Positions 11,850 to 23,876 of a stretch of 64,000 nt of DNA are shown here, one piece after another (the first letter of the stretch is position 1; every line of letters starts with the position of its first letter). This stretch comes from Clavelina lepadiformis (lineage: Eukaryota > Chordata > Ascidiacea > Aplousobranchia > Clavelinidae). The notes beneath the pieces were generated by a model, which was not told the origin of the DNA, did no database searches, and saw only the letters and a list, made by a program, of their open reading frames with translations. The stretch is taken from the NCBI RefSeq assembly GCF_947623445.1, contig NC_135243.1:22576479-22640478 (forward strand), written 5' to 3'. The position numbers were made by a program, and so were the translations under genes.

Positions 11850-14148
11850 TCACTGAGCTGGGTCTTTTATTCGTATGCTTTTCAGAATATCAATAACGTC
11901 TACTTGCTTCCTGATTTTATCTCTGTTTTTCTTCAATAGGCAGAGGTTATAGACCAGGTCCATTGCAGCTTTTCTATTTGGTTCATTCTCTGTTAAAACC
12001 GAATAAAGAAGTAAGTTGTAAGTGGCATTTCACAATTTATTTTTAATATATTACAATATAATATACTTTCTTATACTAAAAGCAATAAACCACCAGATAA
12101 TATTTCAATAGAAAAAAATATTGCTTCAATACGATGCGACGTATTGCACAAATATATATTAGATAGTAAATCATTTCTGAAAGCACACCTGATTTTAAAA
12201 TTCTCATAAAATGTTGGAAGGAATCAGGACATTTTAGAACAGCAGATGCATTTTCTTCATTGTAAGCAAGCTGAGCTAAATCATCGCAAATTTCCGAAAG
12301 GGAATAACTTCCTCTTTTAAGCCTAATGCGTTTGTTGTTTTGAATACCTCTGCTAAGAACCTAGACATTTTCAGTAAGTAAAAAACATAAGTTCTGTTTT
12401 CTAATAAATTATATACCTTTATGTTGTTTTAAATCAATCTTTGGAATACTCACCGAAACAATGTACTCGATCAAAGACGGATGCACTCCCAGAAAAGGCA
12501 GCTGCTGTTCTTCTACCATGTAAGTCATACAAAAAGCGATGAAGGTTAAAAACTCCTTTCTCTCAGGTTTCTGTTATACATAACACAACATTATTAGTTC
12601 AAGTAAATTCAAACTTAAATGCAGTAAATTAAAAAAGATAAACAAAGAAAATAAAATAGTCAGTATTTTCTATATAAAAACGTTTTAACGCAATTATAAA
12701 ACATAAAGTGTATTCTTAAATAATTTTTGACATTTGTGTTTCAACAATTGTTTATGAAAAACTTTGTCACTGCTAGTTAGTTCTCTTATACTCGTATACG
12801 TTTCCTTTAATCAAAGAAGTGCTTTTGTTACAAAAATATGTTGTAATATTTAGTTTAAAAAGTTTTCACTATATTTTGTTTCATTTAACTCAATTCTAAA
12901 ACTCTGTATTTTTATTTTAGTTTAACCGTGATTAAATACATAACTTACCACCTCTCTGGACATTTCACATCTGAATTTAAAAAACAATTCAAATAAGTTC
13001 AGTTTATTAGTAGATTTTGAAGACTCTTGTCTCCTGGCACAGTTGTATAAAATTCCTACAGTTCTGTGTTCCGCGTGCTCTTTCACCTAAACATTTGTTT
13101 GCAAATAAAGTTTATTTCCAAACGTGATCACTATAGTATCCAGTCCAAATAAGAAATATAACACGTTAGGTGTTAGTTAACCAAACCTCTGTCGGAAGCC
13201 AAAATAACCCCTGTAAATGTAGTAGGTGAACAGCCATCAATGCAATTAAACCTTGTTTGCCAATTTCACAGCAGAATCTAGCACTAGCTTTAGTGAGATT
13301 CCCCAGTAATCCTTTTAATATTTCCAAAAATCCATACCTTACACTATAAACAAAAGTTAAGTAATACTTGTGTAAGTCGTACTTTTATAAGTATTTTAGA
13401 AAGGTAAACTTGTTGATGTTCAGAGTGGAGAACTTGAGATTTTGGTTGTGACTATTGCTTCGACTTAACCATTACTATAAAAACATCGCTATTATGCATA
13501 ACTACTTTATTACATTGGTCTACATCGATTGCAAACGTACTGTTTGTGTTATTACAATTGTAAATATTTTGATATTAGATTTGTACAGGATTTTCACGTT
13601 CTAAAAACATTAAAATGTTAAACATTAATGCATGAAATTTCTATTAAGTTTTTGAAACCAACCTACTTTTTATAGTTTGAGATTTAATTTTAAATAAACT
13701 AACCAGCTCTTAAAATTTACATCAAATTTTCAAAAACAATTTGAAAACCTTGCTGGCTATGGCAAACCTGTCAATTGGATATTCATTTCCTTCATCGATT
13801 AAAATCTTGAAGTACTGAACAAAAAGTGAAACGACATCTTGGCGTAACATGTCATTTACAAGTTCAAGTTGAAACTCCTGCATATGGATTTAAATATATT
13901 ATAATAATGTTCAGAACAATATCATAATTCCACATATTTTTTCTTTTTCAAGACATGTACTAATATTTTACAGGCTTTTGCATTTGTTGGTTAACAACAA
14001 TAAATAACCTTGGAGTAATTAGATGTGGTATAGGTTTTAATTTTCATTATTTGTTTTTGGGGAACTTCAACCAAATCTTCATTCCATTCATTATCCAGCA
14101 AACCACAGTTTTTCAAGTATTGCAAGCAATTACGAACGTCACTTTTGG
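11850..14148 (-). other. K2 ARM-like module 2, exons A-G
   Basis: Exons: A 14009-14148 (CLQYLKNCGLLDNEWNED), B 13768-13877 (LFVQYFKILIDEGNEYP), C 13187-13343 (RFCCEIGKQGLIALMAVHL), D 12949-13086 (TVGILYNCARRQ), E 12454-12570 (GVHPSLIEYIVS), F 12189-12360 (SEICDDLAQLAYNEENA), G 11854-11989 (AAMDLVYNLCLLKKNRDKI). Exons A to E match the length of those of the other modules, F is a little shorter, and all are open. Exon H was not found; the TGA at 11850-11852 would end the protein after KDPAQ. The module is close to module 1 but clearly diverged, so the duplication is not recent. Confidence 0.78.
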
Positions 14149-17100
14149 CTGAAAAGGAAAAATTTGAACGTTTTTCCACGGTAATTAAAAATACTGCGAT
14201 GATATAGTTTTTACCATTAACCTTGCGCTTTTCAAAGATTCTTAATTAAAATATATCAATTGTTAAGAAGTCAGTGAAACCTGATTTTGTTGAAACGTGA
14301 GTTGTTTGTTTGTCATTTTATTTTTCGAATATATTCTTTTAAAGTTAAGTTTTAAACTAAAATTATCTTGATGCACATCCTAGAATGACGAATCCTAAAG
14401 AACCGAATCTCAAAAGATTCGAATAAAATTTTCGTATTTTTTCCGAATCTAAGCAATCGTTTTTTTATGATTGAAAATTTTCATTGGCACGTTCAGGAGA
14501 TACTGGTGCCGATTTTTTATTTTTTATATTCCAATACTATTCGCTTAGTGCGTTAATCTTTCATGAATTAAATCGTGTGTCATTTCAATTGTTAACTTGT
14601 TTGAACCATAATAATTTTTTTGGACTATTGCAAAGAAAATACAGGTGCTTAATTTTGTCCACTTTTATGTTATTCTAGAATAGGATCCGAAATTCTTGAT
14701 CCGGAATAAATTATCTTAAGTAATTCTAGAATGGTCAATTATTCTGTTTTGTACGTCCTTATTGAAAGATCAACATTTATAATCAATCAATCTCCCGCAT
14801 GACAACATAAAACCACAGAAAATCACAAACTTGCTCTACAGAAAGCAATATAGAAGGCAGGGACCTTAAGTAAGGTTTGATGAAAAATTTCATTTTGTAA
14901 CTTTGTTTTGTCATGAAGCTTGTCACCTCAAATCAGAAAGTGTATATAAATTAGGCAGCTCAAAACTTAATTTGAATTTATTTTACCTTTTTCGTCGTTT
15001 ACTTCTTTTGTTGACAGCACTCTCTGCAATGTTACTTCTGAAAAAAACGCGTTAAACTTAAGACCCTGGAAGTTTTTTGTAGAAAATTAGCATCGTTTTT
15101 TTCTCCGTATAAAATATGTAACTTTACCAGAAATATTTTTTAGCAACTTTTAGCTTAAGCTTGTGAATTACGTTTTGCATAAAAACAATGTTTCAATACT
15201 GGTAAAGCAGTATTTATCAAATTTAAAGCTATTATATTACAAAATAACTGAGTATAGACATTAAAGCTTGACAAAATTTTTAAAGTTTTATTTACATGTT
15301 TACATATTTGAATAACTTTCTTGGAATAAAAGGAAGACTTACTTGGTTTATATGGTTAATATTTATAATTTAGTGCTATTTTTTTAGTGCGCAGGACTAT
15401 TGTATTGAGGTTGTATAAAACTTATTTCTAAATGTGACTGAGCAAAACATTTACTCTGCAAATAACTATAATATAACTAGTATATGAGCCCAAACGCTGG
15501 ATACAAAGAATTTTTGAGGTACATGATATGAAAAATTAAGAAGGAAAAGAAACCAACTCTATCATTCAAATTAGTATCAAATAAATAGAAAAGTCACAAA
15601 TACATAATCAACTGTATGTGAGATAAACTTGGGCTAAAACAATACAAATAATTGTAAAGTTTTTACCCCTTCTTTCATCTTTACTTTTTGAAGACACTAT
15701 TTCTGTAGCTGAAATGAGTTGATAAATTTTGCTGGATATTTCTTTCAGGTTTCTGTGAACGAAATACATTTGTTAATCTTACATCGTCTCACTAAATTAG
15801 ATTACTGTGTGGTTTCTGATTTAAATAAATTTGGTTTCGTTAAAGTGATCAGTGTTGGTCAAAGAATTCCGATAAACTATTTTGCTTTTGTAATGTCTAT
15901 TTACTGACTTAATAAGAAAATGCAGTATTGTAGCAGTTAGGACAACGTAAACATATTTTCAATCGTAGTGAGATGTAAAAAAAACAAATATGAAATGAGT
16001 GCGTGTTTCTTTGCGTTACTAAGTCAAGAGGTTTTCATAGAATTAATTGATCAACTTAACCCTATTCTAACTAGGCTTGGCTTCTCCCGCACACTGTCAT
16101 AGCAAAACGTGGCGTACAGTTGCATTGTTTGCTGTAGAAACTTGAAATTTCGTGACTTTTCCTAAAAAATGTTCAGCTATCTGTCCATGTTTGTTTGATA
16201 AAGTTGGATTTTGTAATTTTTAAGATATTGCGATATTTTCATAATTTTCCTCTGCTTTGCTCTGCTCTCCGCATTGAAGCGTATTACTCATTTACGCACC
16301 ACTAACTCGACTAACTATTCTCTTTCGTTCTCTTCTCGCGGTCAGCTGGTTTTCCGCACAGCGGGGGCGCGACGTAACAAGAAGAATTTCTAGAAATGTG
16401 TCACTTTTAGAAATACTTAATTTACACTAAATTCACTTTCTTTAGTTTTACATTTATGATGTATACAGGAAGCCAGATGATTTTTCTACAAACCTGTAAA
16501 AATCCGATCAGTTTACGACGTATAGTTTTCTAGTAATTAACGATTGAAAATGTGTGTGCGGGGTCGGCCATACCTAGTTTTTTAGTAAATTCGCGAGCCT
16601 GGTTAGGATAGGGTTAAGTAGAAAATTGCAAAAAATTAAATCTAATATGAAATTTAAATGTAGTAAGAAATAGATGTAAGTATACTGTAATACAGTTCTT
16701 GTATTTTGGTATAATAATTTGAAGTTATATCTTACTTATCGTGATCTTGTTTCTGAGACTTTCGCAAGAAATCCATTATTTTTGTTGCTTTGTTGATTTG
16801 TTCTCTGTTTTCTTTCGGCAAGCACAGGTGGTACAATAATTTCAACGAAGACTTGTTTTCTGTAACTGATGCGTGTGAATGAATAAATGCACTAGGAAAA
16901 GTTATTATTTCGCATTTAAAAAAAAATAAAATCCAGAAAACATTTTGACTTACATAAAATATATATGGTTGATAAAAAAAGCCTAATTATTATAAAGTAA
17001 TATATATACATTCTTCTGAAATACTTAAAAAAGAAGATAAAAAAGGTAAAAAAATATTGCACCATTTTAAACAACCTGAATTTAGCATCGACGTTACACA

Positions 17101-20100
17101 TTTAATTGATTCAGATGCATTAAGTATGGTTCTTGCATTTTCTTTGTTGCGAGAAAGTTGAAGTAAGCCATCACAGATTTCGTTAATCGAAAATACGATT
17201 CCACTATCAAACTCAATATGTTGATTACCATGAAGACCTTTATTGATAGCCTGAAAGTAGTTGATTTTGTAAAATTTATAGTATAATATAATTTTATTAC
17301 GTTAAGAAAAGCCTTAATTTTAAAAAGTTTAAAAAAATCAAATTTGTCAGTGGGCTATACAGTCTTTAGTATACTTTAAGCTGTCACGACTCATGTGTTT
17401 GATCAAATATTAACTTTTTATAACTTACCTCGACAATGTAATTTATTAGAGACTGGTGGACTGCAAACAAATGCATTTGGTGATCTTCAGCCAGATAAGC
17501 CAGTAACAAAGCAAAAAAGGTTAAAAATTCCATTCGTTCCCTTGTCTGTGCAAACATAATTTATCAAACACAAACTTTTTCGTAACAATTTTATTAAATT
17601 TCCAAGCTTTCCATTGTTGTAAAAAAATATGTGTGTACGTACAATTTGAAACATTGCTTTTTCTAAGTGGTTTAAATAAGCTGATTTTAGTTTTCTTAAA
17701 ATACCGATCGTGTGTTTTCAAACAAATGAATTAAAAATGTTTTTTTGTTTTGTTCTGTTTTTATTCTCGTTAGCTGTGTTCTGGAAAAATTATACCTACA
17801 GAAAAACTGTACCATTTTGCAAAATAAATTTGTTCACACAAGATAAGCATCAATAACTTTTAAGAATCAAAAATTGGTAATTGTCTATTTTTTTGAATCA
17901 TGTTGTTACAATTCATATTCAATTTGCAAAACACATAGTAGATACAGTAAAAAGAGCAAAACAAATGGTTGCTCTAGTCTATAGTATACTATAACTTTAG
18001 CAGAGTGCATAGGTTAAACAAAGCTATAGATCTGTATTGTACAACTTACATTTTTTACAAGTTAACTGCAAAGTTAAGCCTTGCTTAGGTTTTGCACTAT
18101 TAACGCATTTCAAAAAATTTATTAAGATATTTGTTAAGGCTTATACCTCGTGCCGCTAAGGTATTAAAACTAGAAATTAGGAGAACATAAAACGGATTTT
18201 TACACTCAAGTATATTCAAGTTTTTTTCTGAGTTAACATTCTGCTATTCTGCTTAATACAACGATGTACCATTTTTGTCACCATTTCTTTTCTGAATTGG
18301 GATGGTATGTTTGCAATACTCAAGATTTGTGTGTGCTTTAAACACCACAATCTTCTTGAACAGTTATACAAAATGCCCAAGCAGCTTCTCGAGGCGTTTT
18401 CCTTTGTCTGTTAGAAACAAAAATAACAAAATAATGTTTTTTAACATCACAAAAATAGCGTGGATCTGTCGAAAGGTGTGTTGTTGCAACAAAAAACTCT
18501 TTCAAAATTGCATTACGTAAAGTGAGCAGTTAAACCTTTGTTGTCAGCCATGTCACACCCTGGATATAACGAAAGTGAACAGCCATCAATGCGATCAAGC
18601 CGCTCTTGCAAGATTCAACGCAAAATGCATCACTGGCATCAGAAAGATTCCAAATAATTCTTTTAAAATGATCCAAGAAAAGACATTTTACGCTTAAAAC
18701 AAAAAACAAAAAAAAACTAGTTTAGTACATTGTCAATGTGCAAATAACTCATGGAAAAGTTATTGCACAGATTTAGGTTGTTATAGTAAAGTATTTGTAA
18801 TACCACCAATACGTTGATACTTTTAAGGTTACCTAATGGTTATTCGAATCAGTTAATCTTAACATTTTTGCAAAACCATGCAACCTCCATCAACAGCGTA
18901 AAACGTAACGTGTTAGTCATGCAACAAAACAAAAAGCTGAAAATGAATAACCTGTCCTTTGGATAGACATATCCATCATTGATCAAAATCTTCAAATGTT
19001 GAAGAAACAACGAGATTGCATTTTGATGTAAAACTTCATCGGCAATTTCTTGCCGGAACAGCTTTCAAAAGATTTCGACTTAAATTAAATTAATTAAATT
19101 CGAATTACAAATTAAACGTTAGTTGTGTCAATTTTTTAGGATGATAAGACCTCTGCTACTGCATTACTTATTTGTAGCAAAATTAAATCAAACATACAAA
19201 CGTAAGACAAGCAATACCTTGGAATAACAAAGGCTCGTATAAGTACTTAATTGTTTCAATTTTAATTTTGCATTATTCACCACTTCCGTACTCCATACTG
19301 TCTCCAGCAAACCACAACGACTTAAATAGTCAAGAGAAGTTTTAACATCAGCTTTCACTTTTAAAACAATAAAAAATTATTGAACAGTTATTTGTTCAAC
19401 GTTTAAGTTGGTAAATGCTAATATTTAACGGTTTTAACACATTCTTTAAAATCTAATGGTTTTGCAAAACGACAATTAGTAAGCTTAAAGCAGCTACTGT
19501 GTATCTTTTTTACTACCTTCATCAACAGTAAAGACGTAATGGGACGACGTTGTTGAACTATTTGATTTATCATCAGCTGCAACCATTTATAAATCTTTAT
19601 CTGTTTTCTACCTTTTAATTTGATAATAAAAAGTTGTTCATAAATATGAGAAAAAAATCAAATCTGCAGCAGTTTTATGTTTTGCAAGGAAATCAGTTCA
19701 AAATACAAGATTAACTCAATATAAGAACAATCTATATAAGTCTCATGTTCCAATTATAAGCACACTAGCTATGTTAACTCAGCTGCTACCATTTTTGTGG
19801 CTTTGATCCAGCCAAACAAAAATTCAATTAGATTGATATATTTTCGCCTTAAAACACTATACAAGCAATATTATAACAGATATTAAATGGAGTTTTCTAC
19901 AATATAAGTGAATGTCACCTGGTGTCGAATCGGATGGATTTGGTTGCTCATGCGGTCCTGTTGTTGAGGGTTCCAACACTAAAAGTAATGGGGTTAAAGA
20001 TCTAAATAGAAAAAAAACAAAGCTCTTTTTTTACGTTTAATGAAGAAAACATTGAACAATTTTTTCTTGTAACCTAATGACCCTTTTTATATTTTTGTAG

Positions 20101-23100
20101 TTTTTCAAATTTTTTCCATCATCTTTCAGTTTTAATATTTCAAAAATTCACCACCATTGTTTAGAATTATGCCAAATTTGTCGGAATAATCTTTTAAAAT
20201 TTTAACGTTACAGACCTGTAGTATCTGCTTTAGAATTGTCTCCAAGTTTTACCCGATAATAATTGGAGCCATAACAAATTTGATGGTTTTTTTGGGAATC
20301 TACATGTAATAAATGTAGCAAAATAATTAACTTTATAAAATCTTAGAATACAAAACATGTACAGATTTCTTATAAAATTTAAATGACTGACTCATGCATA
20401 TATGCTGTTTGAAGCTAAATGTTGCTGATTCTTGGAAATGTGACCATGGGTCCGACAATCCCAGGATATGTGTGAGCGTAACATGGGATCTTTAATGGCC
20501 ACGGTGATTTTTAGAAAATTTATTAAAAAAAAAGACAGATCATTTCATTTCAAACACAAATAAGGTTTTTTAAAGAAGTATGAACAGCAAAACATTTTAC
20601 ACTTCTTATGTGATTTGCATTTGCAGTAATTTTGCTGTAAAGCTTAATAACGGGAATGTGTTACCTTGATTAACTATTACAAATTATTTTTGGACACTTT
20701 TAATCAGTGGTTCGAATGCTTCAAATTTTTAAATTTTAAAAAATTTGCAGCTAAAAAAACATTGGAAACTATTTTTGTTAGGTAACATCGCCATTTTCCT
20801 GGTTTATCTTTTTTACTACTCAAACAATATATGTACCGTAGTGTCATAAAATGCTACCAAAGGTAAAAAGCCAACTGCAAAATATGCAGCTTTATCGGCA
20901 TAATCCTTATTTTTAGGTTTTACTTTCAAAAGAAACTCCTTCAGTCGGTTCTTTTTCTTCTTTCGCTGAAGCTGATGGTGTTACTTCTATACTTGCATTG
21001 TTTTGGGTGGTTGGAATCAATGACATTAAAACATGTTCTATAAACATTGTGCATTCAATGAATCCAATATTAGTCAAGTTAAGAACATAATGTTGGCCCT
21101 CTACAGATACTATATTAAGTTTCACCTGATGTCAAATTGGATGGACCTGGTGGAAAGTGTGGTGATGAAGTTAAAGAACCAAATTCTGAAAAAATATGAT
21201 TAAAAAATCAACCGTACTTTGAGAAAAGATACAAGTCTTGCTCTTGTTCAAAAAATCTGGGCAAATTTTGATATGTGACGTTCAACACAATAACTTTTTT
21301 AAACACATTTTTTACGGTAAATACAATTCAATTATTCTAAAAAATGAGTCAATTTTTCAGTTTTATTGCTGCTTAAATCATTGAGGATTACGCAGTACCT
21401 GCTGTAGAATTTCCATTAGGCTCTACATGTTGAACTGACCGGGCAATCCTCTGATATGTCTCTGAGAAATCTAAATTCAATTTAGAGAACGAAACATATT
21501 TTCATTTCTAATGCAAGGGAGCAAAAGTTTTTATTTATTCAAGATTATCAGTTGCAGTAACTTACTTTATGTATTCACCTAAATATGTTGAGCATGAATT
21601 CCATGCGGGACACACATTTGCTAATTTATGAGTGCTAGTTTCCCAAATTAGAATAAAAGAAAAACCTAGTATAGGAAAAAAATCATACTTATTTTACCAT
21701 TCAAATCGAAGTCAGGTGGACGGAATTCGCTGACAAAAACATATTTTTCTCTGTCCAAAGATGAAAGGCGAACGTCCACGTTTCTAAGCGCTTCACCAAC
21801 TTGTTCATGAACAGCCTGGATGCTGTAGTTCCCCAGAATACTGTACAGATCGTTCTTTATTTTCATCATAAAAGGCCGATCAGCAGGGTCTTGTTGCCAA
21901 CAAGAGATCATTTCCTCTTTAAGAAAACGAAGCACATCAGCATCACCATCTGGAAATGTTTCCTCTTGCTCCCGTATCTGTTCTTCGATGCTTTCTAGAC
22001 TTGGTCGTTGGCCTTCAATAATTTTCTCAATGAATGTTTCTGGTGGTACACTCGCGTCAAGTAGCGGTTCTCTTGTCAAAATCATATGCAAGGTCATTCC
22101 ATAACTATACGTGTCATGCTTTGGAGTCAACCTTGTGCCAATACTTCGCAATCGTTCAGGAGCAGAGTATAATTTGGTCAGTTGAATAGAATTTAAATCT
22201 CTGTAACTGGTTGATGTGGTAGAGCCAGTATAACTGGACAGCTGTGCCGCGCCAAAGTCTCCAATCTTGCAATGTAAATCCTCGGTCATGAGAATGTTTT
22301 CTGGTTTTATATCTCCATGCAACAGTCGTTTGTCATCAAAGAGATTATGGATGAAAGCAAGTCCGTTGGCAATCTCTGCACCAAATCTCGCTCTAAGCAG
22401 AGGACCCAAGACGACGTCTTCATCCAAAAGAACTGCTTTCAGATTACCAGCAGGAAGATATTCCATGATAATTGCAATTGCTCCAGACCATTGCGTCCAT
22501 CCGTAAACACGAACTATGTTTTCGTGGTTGGCTTGCTGGAGGTGACCAATTTGTTTCTTAATTCTGTAAATACATACTGTAGTTATAACATTTTTATGCA
22601 GGTCCAAAAAAATAAAAAACAATGAGTGCTTTTGCAGTTTTCTTAAGTTTACGTATCATTTTAATTTACTTGAAACCATGAAATTTGGCAGAAATCAGTT
22701 GTAATTAATGTTTTTTTTTTCGGTAATTTATTTTTGTTTTTTTGCACAAAAAGTTTTCTCTTTTTTCAGACAAATTCTGCTTCAAGTTTGGGCCGATTAA
22801 CATTGTATTGATATATTAGTACGTATAGCAAACAATTTGCAACAACATGACTGGCAAGCTTGTTACGCATCATTTGCTCTCGAATCGTACCATTGATGTC
22901 ATAGCTACGTAAAAAGAATTATTACAATTAATATTTTTTCTCATTTGAAAAAAATCTACGTTAAGCCGTGAATAATCATAATAGATTGCAATTTGCTTTA
23001 ACGTTTTGAGAAAAGCTACAAAAGAATATTCAAAACAAACTTTTTTTAGGCAAACTAAATCGACACCTACTGAAACGCACAGTAGCTGTAGCACAGCAAC

Positions 23101-23876
23101 ACCTAGCTGCATACGAACCACACATACACGGTCTGTTGATATAACAGCGATTTTTCTCTTCGAAGTCAGTAAACGCAAAAAAAACGCAAAATATGTTGAC
23201 GCAAAGGCACATCAATTTTGAACAAACCTTCAGGCCTATACATATAAGCACGTACGCAATTACATTTTAAATCTGCTAAACCAATAATGTTAACAAACAC
23301 ACCAATAAACAAAAAGAAAATTCAAAACTTACTTCTTTTCCAGTAAATTTTTTTCCCTCGCTCCACCTTTCATTTCAGAACATTTCACAGCAATTGCTCC
23401 AAACTTTTCATGAAATCCGAGACGAACCTTTCCGTATGATCCTGCTCCGAGGTTGCCTTCATCATCATCATTGGCAAGGCAAAGGATTTCATCAGCTCTG
23501 AATAATTTAATCTAAAACAAAAAGTCAATTTTAAGGTTTCAGTTCTAACAATGCACTCATCAAGAAAAAATAGTCTATTTTATTCCACATTTGCTTATAT
23601 TTTGCTGTTTTGATGATGTAGGACAATAGTCCTATATACTAATTTATACGTCGTTTATACTTCATTACATAAATTATACTTTATTTAAAATCATTTTGAA
23701 ATAAAATGCATTACGAAACGTAATTCGGGTATGCATTACTTAACTTTAAGATTACTATTAATTCCGACTGCGACTTATCAAAGATTTTTCCAAATAAACT
23801 TTATTATGAATACCTAGTTTGTTTGTTAAATATAATCTAACCTATTTTCAAATAAAAAACATTAACTTACCTCCAT
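11850..23876 (-). CDS. K2: non-RD kinase with two tandem ARM-like modules
   Basis: Largest gene in the window, about 1,200 residues by my exon sum. Exons on the minus strand: 23871-23876 (Met-Glu), 23333-23511, 21698-22563 (kinase), six linkers (21399-21470, 21126-21185, 20924-21037, 20216-20299, 19919-19978, 19517-19576), module 1 (15667-19357), a linker 14987-15037, and module 2 (11850-14148). The kinase shows GAGSYGKV, IAVKCSEMK, HGDIKPENIL, GDFGAAQ, SAPERL, DTYSYGM and DPADRPF: complete catalytic residues with a non-RD loop. The linker exons are all multiples of three in phase 1 and rich in Ser/Thr/Pro/Asp/Glu. The start exon differs from the MTxTQ of its relatives; the ATG-GAG-gtaagt reading is plausible but the weakest part. 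The end is either TGA at 11850-11852, read straight through from exon G, or an unseen exon H after the strong GTGAGT donor. Confidence 0.82.
15667..19357 (-). other. K2 ARM-like module 1, exons A-H
   Basis: Exons: A 19218-19357 (DYLSRCGLLETVW), B 18952-19061 (QEIADEVLHQNAISLF), C 18536-18692 (AFCVESCKSGLIALM), D 18270-18407 (ILYNCSRRLWCLKH), E 17429-17545 (AVHQSLINYIVE), F 17076-17250 (INEICDGLLQLSRNKENA), G 16736-16859 (LYHLCLPKENREQI), H 15667-15752 (NLKEISSKIYQLI). All frames stay open. Exon G is four codons shorter than in the other modules. Exon H ends in phase 1 and passes into a 51-base linker and then a second exon A, which is the direct evidence that the module is duplicated inside one gene. 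A TIR element (16055-16618) sits in the intron between G and H. Confidence 0.78.
16055..16618. mobile_element. MITE-like element with 23-bp terminal inverted repeats
   Basis: The left end reads CTTAACCCTATTCTAACTAGG and continues CT; the right end is its inverted copy with two mismatches in 23 bases (16596-16618). The 564-bp body has no coding potential. A partial copy lies inverted at about 889-1394. I could not fix a target-site duplication. The element lies inside a K2 intron between module-1 exons G and H. Confidence 0.75.

Noticed and set aside
11850..15037. K2 module 2 as a separate gene without a kinase
   Set aside because: No start codon or promoter was found before exon A, and the phases join module 1 exon H, the linker at 14987-15037 and module 2 exon A without a break.
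22267..22625. Conserved antisense open frames opposite the kinase exon (also at 7421-7693, 38218-38457, 50075-50293, 56616-56888)
   Set aside because: They recur in every copy only because the sense kinase sequence is conserved; the predicted peptides have no start context, splice plan or domain of their own.
22870..23251. Short open frames in the K2 intron between exons 2 and 3
   Set aside because: They lie within a spliced intron, overlap each other in different frames and strands, and show no domain.
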